Below, piece after piece: positions 30,770 through 37,590 of a DNA stretch of 37,590 nucleotides. The DNA is taken from positions 1 through 37,590 of the forward strand of contig JAJPHR010000091.1 in assembly GCA_021325145.1 (NCBI GenBank), read 5' to 3'. Each line of letters starts with the position of its first letter. Within the stretch, counting starts at the first letter, position 1. Origin of the DNA: Verrucomicrobiota bacterium (GTDB taxonomy: Bacteria > Verrucomicrobiota > Verrucomicrobiia > Limisphaerales > Pedosphaeraceae). The position numbers and the translations under genes are program-made. Under the pieces are notes generated by a model. It was not told the origin of the DNA, ran no database searches, and worked only from the letters and a program-made list of their open reading frames with translations.

Positions 30770-33409
30770 TCACTCCACCGCTGGAGCCGGCGGGCTTCCA
30801 TCCGCGCCGCCTCCATCCAGATCAATCAGGATGTCCCGGGGTTCGGCGCCTTTGCTCGGGCCCACAATCCCGCGGTTTTCCAACTCATCCATGATGCGCG
30901 CCGCGCGCGTGTACCCGAGCCGCAGACGGCGTTGCATGAGTGACACGCTCGCCTTTTGCTCGCTGCGAATGACTTCGATGCACTGTTGGATGAGTTCCTC
31001 GTCCTCGTCGCATCCACTTTCGCCTTCCAGGCTGCTGGCAGGTTTGGAAAGTTGTTTGTGGATTTCCACTTCATAACTCGGTTTGCCCTGCTTGGCGATG
31101 AAATCGACAATGTGTTGAATCTCCTGATCAGTGATCAACGCGCCCTGGGCGCGCACCAATTTGGCGGAGCCGGGCGGAAGATAGAGCATGTCCCCCTTGC
31201 CGAGTAATTTGTCCGCTCCCATCGCGTCAAGAATCGTGCGGGAATCCACCCGCGCCGCCACCTGAAAGGCGATGCGCGCGGGAATGTTCGCCTTGATGAC
31301 GCCGGTGATGACATCCACGCTCGGCCGCTGCGTCGCCACGATGCAATGGATGCCCGCCGCGCGCGCCATTTGCGTGATGCGCGCGATCGCCATCTCCACG
31401 TCCGCCGGAGCCACGAGCATCAAATCCGCCAGCTCGTCGATGATCACCACGATGTAGCTGAGCTTTTCGGGAATCACGATGTCCTCTTCGCGCGGCACCA
31501 CAATTTCCTCATCCACCTCGACGGCGAAACCCTCGGCGCCCGGCTCGACTTTTTCCTTGCGGGCCATGAGCGGCAATTCCAACTCCGGCTGCGGCATCGG
31601 CTTGTTTTTGGGACGCTCGTTGAACGATTTGATGTTGCGCACGCCGACTTTCGCGAAGATCTGGTAGCGCTTCTCCATTTCGTTGACAACCCAGCGGAGC
31701 GCGAGGATGACCTTCTTGGGGTCGGTCACCACCGGGACGACCAGGTGCGGCAGCGCGTTGTATTGCTGCAACTCAACCACCTTGGGATCAATCATTACGA
31801 ACCGGAGCTGGTCGGGCGAAAACTTGTATAACAACGACGCGATGATGGCGTTGATGCAAACGGATTTGCCGGAACCGGTGCTGCCGGCAATGAGCAAGTG
31901 CGGCATCTCAGCAAGGTCAGCGATGATTGGGTGGCCATAAACGTCCTTGCCCAGGGCCAGCGGAATGCGCGCCTTGTTGCTCGTCCACTCATCCGACTCG
32001 AGCAGGTCGCGCATGATGACCTTGGTCTTGACCAAGTTGGGCACTTCCACGCCCACCGAGCTTTTGCCCGGCACCGGCGCGAGAATGTTGATGCGCTCGG
32101 CTTTGAGCGCGGCGGCAATGTTGTTGCCCAGCGCGGTGATCTTTTCGAGTTTCACCCCGGGCGCGGGATGCAATTCGTAGCGGGTGATGGTCGGGCCCTT
32201 GGTGATGTCGCCGAGGGAAACTTCAATATCGAACTGCGCCAGCGTCTGCTGCATGAGCCGCGCGTTGGCCATGAGTTCCTCCCGCGACTCGGTGGGTTTG
32301 ACCGTCGTATCGGGATGTTGGAGGAATTCCATCGAGGGCAACTGGTAATTGCCAATGAGCGGCGTGGCGGCAACGGCGATGGGCTTCGGCTTTTTGGGAG
32401 CCGGTTTGGGTCGGACGACCGGCGCGGCGGGCACGACAGCCGTCGGCTCGCCGGGAACTTCCGCGGGTTTCGCTTCGTCGGATTTGGGCGTGGTCTTCGA
32501 ATCAGCTGATTTGGCCGGCTCAGCGGCTTTGCCGAGGATATCCCCCGTGGTAGCCGCAGCGACTTCACGCGCCGGAATGACCACGCCTTCATCGGGCGGC
32601 GCGGGCTCCTTCGGCGGCTCGGGCGCAGCCGATTTCTTTTCCTTGACCGGTTTGCTTTGGGGAACACTCAGGTCGCGCACGGTGGGTTCCGGCACCGGTT
32701 GCATATCGGCGCCCAACCCGGCGCCGGCGACCTGTTCCTGCAATTTGCGCGCCTGCTTCTCGAGTTCGCGCGCGCGTTTTTCCAGGACTTTTTCTTCGGG
32801 TGAAAGTTCGCGGTCACTTGCCGTCTTGCGGGTCGGCGCGGTCTCGGCTCTGGCGGCTCGCTTTCCACGGAGCCACTCTCCGAGGCGGAAGTTGGTCAGA
32901 TACAGAAAACTGATGAAATAGAGCATCCCGAAGATGATCGTTGCGCCCGCCCTGCCGAAATTATGAAAAATGGTTTGATTGAGGCCATTGCCCATGAAGC
33001 CGCCGGGGGACGGGATATTGAGGCGCGTTTGGACATGGGAAAGCCAGGAGCTGTATAAATCCAGGATTCCAGTGCAACAAACGAACAAAACACCAATCCA
33101 AACCCAGCGACGTCGAACAAAAGACAGGAATTCGAAAAAGCAGCCCAACCCGATAAAAACCAGCGCGAACGGCAGCAGATAGGCGGAAACCCCGAGCCAG
33201 GCCAGCCAACTGCGGGCCATCCACGCGCCAAAGGGGCCGATCCAATTCTGGACGGGATGGTTCGGTGGATTGACCACATCCGAGGTGTCCTGCGAATGGT
33301 AGGAGAGCAGCGCGACGAGCAACAACAGGGCGCAACCCATCAATACGATGCCAATGACATCGTTGAAACCGTGATGGGGCGCTGAATTGGGCGCGGCCTT
33401 TTTAGCCAT
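30770..33409 (-). CDS. ftsK: DNA translocase FtsK/SpoIIIE
   Basis: Pumps DNA through the division septum and helps resolve chromosome dimers. Order: four N-terminal membrane segments within ~residues 18-172; a Pro/Ala/Lys-rich linker to about 365; the alpha/beta motor with Walker A GSTGSGKS at about 507-514 and Walker B IVVIIDELADLM near 650-660; a C-terminal winged helix (gamma domain) from about 805, VSLMQRRLRLGYTRAARIMDELE, which recognises KOPS-type orientation sequences. At 879 residues it has normal length. An insertion between the Walker motifs (EVEPGAEGFAVEVDEEIVVPREEDIVIP region) is longer than in many homologues. Monocistronic in appearance. Confidence 0.93.
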   Translation of the reverse strand: MAKKAAPNSAPHHGFNDVIGIVLMGCALLLLVALLSYHSQDTSDVVNPPNHPVQNWIGPFGAWMARSWLAWLGVSAYLLPFALVFIGLGCFFEFLSFVRRRWVWIGVLFVCCTGILDLYSSWLSHVQTRLNIPSPGGFMGNGLNQTIFHNFGRAGATIIFGMLYFISFLYLTNFRLGEWLRGKRAARAETAPTRKTASDRELSPEEKVLEKRARELEKQARKLQEQVAGAGLGADMQPVPEPTVRDLSVPQSKPVKEKKSAAPEPPKEPAPPDEGVVIPAREVAAATTGDILGKAAEPAKSADSKTTPKSDEAKPAEVPGEPTAVVPAAPVVRPKPAPKKPKPIAVAATPLIGNYQLPSMEFLQHPDTTVKPTESREELMANARLMQQTLAQFDIEVSLGDITKGPTITRYELHPAPGVKLEKITALGNNIAAALKAERINILAPVPGKSSVGVEVPNLVKTKVIMRDLLESDEWTSNKARIPLALGKDVYGHPIIADLAEMPHLLIAGSTGSGKSVCINAIIASLLYKFSPDQLRFVMIDPKVVELQQYNALPHLVVPVVTDPKKVILALRWVVNEMEKRYQIFAKVGVRNIKSFNERPKNKPMPQPELELPLMARKEKVEPGAEGFAVEVDEEIVVPREEDIVIPEKLSYIVVIIDELADLMLVAPADVEMAIARITQMARAAGIHCIVATQRPSVDVITGVIKANIPARIAFQVAARVDSRTILDAMGADKLLGKGDMLYLPPGSAKLVRAQGALITDQEIQHIVDFIAKQGKPSYEVEIHKQLSKPASSLEGESGCDEDEELIQQCIEVIRSEQKASVSLMQRRLRLGYTRAARIMDELENRGIVGPSKGAEPRDILIDLDGGGADGSPPAPAVE

Positions 33410-33643
33410 ACCGGCATTTTAGCAGGGCGAACCCGCACGTTCAAAGGTCAAAGTTGGGCATCCGGGCCCATATCGGGGTAGGGATGGCACACTGCGCGCG
33501 GCCAGCGACGCAAGTGAAATGCCAGGCGGATGCTTCGGACAAATTCGTTCCGCGCGCTGAACGCGGGCTGAGACATGGCAACGCGATGTCCCGGCCCTGC
33601 CAAAATTCCTTGTGTCAACCCGCAGGTTTCGCACAATTGGAAG
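33410..33643. other. Intergenic region between divergent ftsK and amidase
   Basis: No gene seen. It contains copy B of the dispersed palindromic repeat (33546-33605), which also overlaps the first possible ATG of the amidase frame. Confidence 0.5.
33546..33605 (+). repeat. Dispersed palindromic intergenic repeat, copy B
   Basis: This is the second copy of the element at 17661-17719, in opposite orientation. Shared blocks are CGTTCCGC, GAACGCGGGC, GACAT and CGCGATGTCCC. The central inverted repeat is less perfect here (GACAT...ATGTC). Confidence 0.6.
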
Positions 33644-34825
33644 GTGTCGTATTGCAAGCAAGTCCTGGGGGTTTTTCTGCCCTGCCTGCTGCTGCTGGGC
33701 GGATGTTCCTCCGCCCCGCGCCAGCGGCCGGCGGATTTCACGGTGCTTCAAGAATCGGAAACGGTGACTGTGGCGGAGCCGGTGCTCGTGGTTCCGCCCA
33801 AACCGGTCGCCGTGCCGGAACCGGCGCTTGCGCCCACGCCACCGGCGATTCCGCCCAATCATTTCACCGAAACCTGGATTACGCTGGACCGTTGGTGTCA
33901 TTTGAACAACTACGGTGCGCCACAAAAGATCTCCAGCGAGGTCCCGCCGGCTTACGCAATCACCATCAGCAACGGCAGTCTGACTTTGAGGGTTGGCAGC
34001 CACACGGCGTATTGGAATGGACTGGAATTTTTTCTCGGTTTTGCCCCGCAAATCATCGGCGGCCAGCCCTGCGTTCATGCGCTCGACGTGCATAAGAATT
34101 TCGAGCCGCTCATTGATCATCCAGCCGGGGTGATCAAGTCGAACCCGGTGATTGTCATCGATCCCGGCCACGGTGGCACGGACACCGGGACGAAAAGTGT
34201 TTTCGACGGGCGCTACGAAAAGGAATTCACGCTGGATCTGGCCCGGCGACTGCAATGGGTGCTTGCCACCAACGGCTGGACCGTTCTGTTGACGCGAACC
34301 AACGATATCAACCTGGCCCTTTCAAACCGCGTCGCCTTTGCCGAACGGCACAAGGCGGATTTGTTCCTCAGCCTGCATTTCAATTCCGCCGCACCCGATC
34401 ATGAACAAGCAGGCCTGGAAACCTACTGCCTGACTCCGGCGGGCATGCCGTCAAATCTGACCCGAGGCTACCGGGACAATCCCGCGCTGGCTTTTCCGAA
34501 TAACAATTTCGACGTCCAAAACATCGAGTGTGCGGTCCTGTTGCACCGCGCGATTTTGAAGGTCAACGGGCGTTTGGATCGCGGCGTGCGCCGCGCGCGT
34601 TTTTTGGGCGTGTTGCAAAATCAGAATCGGCCCGCGGTGCTGATTGAAGGCGGCTATTTGTCCAATCCACGCGAAGCGAAGGAAATTGCCGATCCGCTTT
34701 ATCGGCAAAAATTGGCCGAAGCGATTGCGAATGCGCTAATCACGGACAACGGCGCGGCCCCGAGCCTGGCCAGCCATTCGCCCGCTGCGAATGTTTCCGC
34801 GACCCCGGAGGGCAGGACAAATTGA
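33644..34825 (+). CDS. N-acetylmuramoyl-L-alanine amidase, lipoprotein (amidase_3)
   Basis: Cleaves the amide bond between MurNAc and the stem peptide. I prefer the GTG at 33644: it gives a lipoprotein signal (SYCKQVLGVFLPCLLLLGGC, lipobox LGGC) directly at the N-terminus, whereas the ATG at 33575 lies inside a dispersed repeat and adds 23 odd residues. A Pro-rich linker and an N-terminal beta domain (about 65-165) precede amidase_3: zinc ligands D-P-G-H176 in VIVIDPGHGGTDTG, Glu in YEKEFTLDLA and His in FLSLHFNS, with catalytic Glu in VLIEGGYLSNP. Its stop overlaps the epimerase start (TTGA). Confidence 0.85.
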   Translation: MSYCKQVLGVFLPCLLLLGGCSSAPRQRPADFTVLQESETVTVAEPVLVVPPKPVAVPEPALAPTPPAIPPNHFTETWITLDRWCHLNNYGAPQKISSEVPPAYAITISNGSLTLRVGSHTAYWNGLEFFLGFAPQIIGGQPCVHALDVHKNFEPLIDHPAGVIKSNPVIVIDPGHGGTDTGTKSVFDGRYEKEFTLDLARRLQWVLATNGWTVLLTRTNDINLALSNRVAFAERHKADLFLSLHFNSAAPDHEQAGLETYCLTPAGMPSNLTRGYRDNPALAFPNNNFDVQNIECAVLLHRAILKVNGRLDRGVRRARFLGVLQNQNRPAVLIEGGYLSNPREAKEIADPLYRQKLAEAIANALITDNGAAPSLASHSPAANVSATPEGRTN

Positions 34826-35787
34826 AGACCGCCAAACCTTCCATCCTTGTTACTGGCGGCGCGGGTTTCATCGGCTCGCATTTGGTCGAACGATTGCTCG
34901 CGGACGGACACGCCGTCACAGTCATCGACGATTGTTCCACGGGAAGCCTGGAAAACCTGAAAGCCGTGTCCGCGCATCCTGACTTGCGGGTGATTTGCAG
35001 CAAGGTGTCCGAATGCCGCGGGTTGGCGGAGATCGTGGGTGCGGCCGAATCGATCTTTCATCTCGCAGCGGCGGTGGGAGTCGAGCTGGTGGTCAATTCT
35101 CCAACTCACGCGCTCAAAAACAATTTGCACGAAACCGAAGTGCTGCTCGCCGCCGCCGTGGAGAAGGGCGTGCCGTTTCTGCTGACCTCGACTTCCGAAG
35201 TCTATGGCAAGAGCCTCAAACCCGCGTTCACGGAAGACGACGATCTGCTGATTGGTCCGCCAAACCATGCGCGTTGGAGTTATGCCTGTTCGAAATTGAT
35301 GGATGAATTCCTCGCGCTGGCCTACTCGAGGGAACGCGCCCTGCCGGTGGTGGTGGCGCGATTGTTCAACATCGCGGGTCCGCGCCAGACCGGCCGTTAC
35401 GGCATGGTTCTGCCCCGATTCATCGCCGCCGCCCGCAGCGGACAGCCGCTGAAAGTCCACGATGACGGACAACAAACCCGCTCATTCTGCTATGTCAAGG
35501 ATGCGGTCGAAGCCTTGATTCGCCTGCAACGCACCCCCGCCGCGCGCGGAGAGGTAATCAATGTGGGCAGCACCGAGGAAATTACCATCCTTGAACTGGC
35601 GCGGCTGGTCGTTTCTGTTCTGGGCTCGGCTTCGCCCATTGAGTTTGTGTCGTATGCGCAAGCCTACGCTCCGGGTTTCGAGGACATGCGCCGCCGCAAA
35701 CCGGTGGTGGAAAAACTTTTTCGATTAACCGGATTCCGGCCGGAAACTTCTTTACGCTCCATCATCGAACTGACGGCGCGGGCTTAA
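34822..35787 (+). CDS. NAD-dependent sugar-nucleotide epimerase/dehydratase (extended SDR)
   Basis: The start is TTG, overlapping the amidase stop by 4 bases, and the NAD site follows directly: ILVTGGAGFIGSH. The active site shows TSTSEVYG and Tyr154-x3-Lys158 in WSYACSKLMDE; substrate-binding motifs include RLFNIAGPRQ and the late HDDGQQTRSFCYVKD. At 321 residues it fits UDP-glucuronate decarboxylase, UDP-glucose 4-epimerase or a dTDP-sugar dehydratase; substrate not decidable here. UDP-glucuronate from the ugd gene at 17902 could feed a decarboxylase of this type. Ends one base from the convergent TPR gene. Confidence 0.85.
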   Translation: MKTAKPSILVTGGAGFIGSHLVERLLADGHAVTVIDDCSTGSLENLKAVSAHPDLRVICSKVSECRGLAEIVGAAESIFHLAAAVGVELVVNSPTHALKNNLHETEVLLAAAVEKGVPFLLTSTSEVYGKSLKPAFTEDDDLLIGPPNHARWSYACSKLMDEFLALAYSRERALPVVVARLFNIAGPRQTGRYGMVLPRFIAAARSGQPLKVHDDGQQTRSFCYVKDAVEALIRLQRTPAARGEVINVGSTEEITILELARLVVSVLGSASPIEFVSYAQAYAPGFEDMRRRKPVVEKLFRLTGFRPETSLRSIIELTARA

Positions 35788-35788
35788 C

Positions 35789-37590
35789 CTACGGCTTTCC
35801 GGCGCGGTACCGTTCGAGACGTTGCGCCGCCTCTTCCGCCAGCGCAGGCTGGTTGAGCGCTTTTGCCGCCGCCTGTGCCTGCTGTGCGATGGCCAGCGCT
35901 TCCTCGAAACGACCCGCTGACGCGTAGGCCTGGTCCAGGCCAGCAAGAATCCGTGGCTCCCGATGCGCGGTCAACTCCGCCGCGCGTTCATACTCGGTAA
36001 TCGCCGGCTCCCGCTGGCCGGCTTGGGCCAAGGCCGCGCCGCGCCGCGCATGCGCATCGGCGTCCTGCGGCTTGAGCTCGGTTACTTTGCCAAAATCTTG
36101 CGCCGCCTCTTCCCAACGACCCTGCGCCGCCAATACTGCGGCCAGATTGTACCAGGCTGCGCTGTTGAGTGGTTCCAACTCCGTCACGCGTCCAAGCTGT
36201 GCTTTGGCTTCATCGAAATGGCTTTGTTGGGCCAGCAACAGCCCCAGTTTCAACCGGGCGTGGACAAGATCAGGCCGGAGCCGCACAGCTTGGGCCAGAT
36301 GGACGCGGGCTTCATCGAGCCGATTCAATCTTTGAAGCTCGCTGCCCAATTGATCCTCGGCTTCCGGGAAGTTGGATTGCGCTTTGAGCGCGGCTTCAAA
36401 CTGCTCGATCGCCTCGGTGGATTGGCCAAGCCGAACCAGGACCGCGCCGAGGTTATTGTGAGCATCGGCCGCGTCCGGATCCAGGCGCAACGAAGCCAGG
36501 TAATGTTCGACAGCTTCGGCCAGCCTGCCTCTGGCCACCAGCGCGTTGGCCAGATCATAATGCAGTCCGGCATCCGCTGGTCGGAAACTCAAAGCCGCTT
36601 GAAAAGCAGCAATGGCCTCGTCAAGCCGGCCTTGTCGCTTGAACAAGTGACCTTTGTTGGCGAGCGCGGACGGATCATTGGGCGCAATTTCCAGGGCGGT
36701 TTTGTATTCGGCCAGGGCGTCCTCGTCGCGGCCCAGCTTTCCCAGCGCGATTCCGAGGCCGACGTGCGCGACGTAGTTTCGAGCTGTCACCGCCAGCGCA
36801 TGAGTGCAAAGAGTCTGTCCATTTCGCCATACGCCCGCTTGCGACCACGTGCGCGCCAGGCAACCGGCAAGAACCAAAAACGCACCCACCCAAACGAAGC
36901 GGCGGTACTCTTGACGCCGGCAGGCCACCTCACCCGCAAGCCAAACCAACATAATAAAAATCCCGATCAGTGGAACATAGGTGTAGCGATCAGCCATCGA
37001 TTGAGCCCCGACTTGCACCAGGCCGATCACCGGCACCAGCGTGCCCACAAACCATAGCCAGCCAACGAGCAAATACGGTCGCGTTCTTCGGAACAACACG
37101 GCCAGCATGGTCACCGCAATCAGCAAGCCCAACGCGAGAAGCACTTGCCAAACCGGCCAGGAGAACCGCAGGGGATAAATATACGCGAGCCGGTCGGGCC
37201 AGATCATTTTCCCGAGATACAGCGCATAGGCCACGAGAGCATTGATAACCCTTTGCGAGAAGGATAGATGTTCGAGTGAATTCACCGCTCCGCCGGACTT
37301 TTGGACGGAGAAGGTCACGAAACTGGCAACGGCGGCGAGCAGGAAAAACGGCAGCTTTTCCCAAACCAACTTCGACCAGGGCACGGCCACACTCCGCTCG
37401 CTTAACTCCGGGCTTCTTTGGAGCGGCCAGTAGTCCAGGAGCAGCAGCACAAAGGGCAGGGTCACCACCATGGGCTTGGACAGCAACCCGAGCACAAAAA
37501 AGAGCAAAGCTAAAAGGTAGAACCCACGAACTTCGGACTTTGGACCTTGGACCTTGGACTTCTCGGCATATCGTCCATAGGCTCCCAGGG
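35789..37590 (-). CDS. TPR-repeat membrane protein, TMTC/DUF1736-like (N-terminus beyond window)
   Basis: The frame stays open to the window edge, so the TTG at 37507 is not the start. Visible parts: membrane helices including LGLLSKPMVVTLPFVLLLLDYWPL (the DUF1736/TMTC-like signature), VAVPWSKLVWEKLPFFLLAAV, VWQVLLALGLLIAVTMLAV and YVPLIGIFIMLVWLAG; then about eight to nine tandem TPRs (from YVAHVGLGIALGKLGRDEDALAEY to the end). Related proteins are membrane glycosyltransferase-like with TPR tails; the catalytic part lies outside the window. Near the edge (37529-37566) the coding sequence runs through a GGACTT iteron tract encoding KVQGPKSEV. Confidence 0.75.
   Translation of the reverse strand, partial: LGAYGRYAEKSKVQGPKSEVRGFYLLALLFFVLGLLSKPMVVTLPFVLLLLDYWPLQRSPELSERSVAVPWSKLVWEKLPFFLLAAVASFVTFSVQKSGGAVNSLEHLSFSQRVINALVAYALYLGKMIWPDRLAYIYPLRFSWPVWQVLLALGLLIAVTMLAVLFRRTRPYLLVGWLWFVGTLVPVIGLVQVGAQSMADRYTYVPLIGIFIMLVWLAGEVACRRQEYRRFVWVGAFLVLAGCLARTWSQAGVWRNGQTLCTHALAVTARNYVAHVGLGIALGKLGRDEDALAEYKTALEIAPNDPSALANKGHLFKRQGRLDEAIAAFQAALSFRPADAGLHYDLANALVARGRLAEAVEHYLASLRLDPDAADAHNNLGAVLVRLGQSTEAIEQFEAALKAQSNFPEAEDQLGSELQRLNRLDEARVHLAQAVRLRPDLVHARLKLGLLLAQQSHFDEAKAQLGRVTELEPLNSAAWYNLAAVLAAQGRWEEAAQDFGKVTELKPQDADAHARRGAALAQAGQREPAITEYERAAELTAHREPRILAGLDQAYASAGRFEEALAIAQQAQAAAKALNQPALAEEAAQRLERYRAGKP
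37529..37566. repeat. GGACTT/GGACCTT iteron tract inside the TPR gene
   Basis: Four near-copies of a GGAC(C)TT unit in a row (CTTCGGACTTTGGACCTTGG and onward). The same unit is found at 12553-12584 in gene-free DNA, and a weak version near 16086-16098. Confidence 0.6.

Noticed and set aside
31898..32509. 203-codon plus-strand open frame
   Set aside because: It is antisense to ftsK, whose motifs are unambiguous.
35963..37057. 364-codon plus-strand open frame
   Set aside because: It lies fully antisense to the clear TPR repeats and is a GC-bias shadow.

Overview
The window is high-GC bacterial DNA. It has few strong Shine-Dalgarno sites, several GTG/TTG starts, a 1597-residue DUF4011/DUF3320 helicase-nuclease, a TPR membrane protein of the type common in the PVC group, and dispersed GGACTTTGGACC-type intergenic repeats. 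Together these suggest a Verrucomicrobiota member (Limisphaerales/Pedosphaera-like). That assignment is an inference from gene style; no rRNA or other phylogenetic marker is present.

Region 1 (1-12427) is the tail end of a prophage or gene-transfer-agent-like late operon on the + strand. In order it holds: tape measure protein (5' end missing), an 81-aa unknown, a 130-aa protein whose first ~60 residues match the Acb2/Tad1 cyclic-nucleotide-sponge family (anti-CBASS/anti-Thoeris), a 215-aa tail protein, a 142-aa tail protein, a BR0599/DUF2163-type tail hub, a 71-aa unknown, an NlpC/P60 tail peptidase, a 789-aa tail-tip protein and a small fibre-associated protein. Most of these genes overlap by 1-4 bases. 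Two large appendage-like genes follow (LamG + SGNH hydrolase; right-handed beta-helix). Both begin with apparent Sec signal peptides and share a short N-terminal module. A 16-bp-stem hairpin closes the block.

Region 2 (13090-15987) is a small, more A+T-rich accessory island. It holds a winged-helix-like protein under a strong promoter overlapped by two CTAATTAG boxes, a possible one-TM small protein, a translationally coupled pair of membrane proteins (coiled coil + 2 TM; 2 TM), and a YodC/DUF2158 protein with a possible near-leaderless promoter. The membrane pair has no function I can name.

Region 3 (16121-22738) holds a secreted repeat protein (exact 7-residue repeats, then Arg-Asp repeats), UDP-glucose 6-dehydrogenase, a small helical protein, a frameshifted glyoxalase-fold gene, a peroxiredoxin-DsbA-like thiol pair and a secreted alpha/beta-hydrolase.

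Region 4 (22771-37590) starts with the large helicase-nuclease, possibly a defence gene. Mostly housekeeping genes follow: DUF1579-like secreted protein, three minus-strand genes including yajQ, an OsmC-family protein, ftsK, a lipoprotein amidase coupled to a sugar-nucleotide epimerase, and a TPR membrane protein cut by the window end.

The observations I rate highest are the Acb2/Tad1-like gene inside a GTA-ordered tail module, the signal-peptide-bearing tail appendages, and the unexplained membrane-protein island next to the prophage end.
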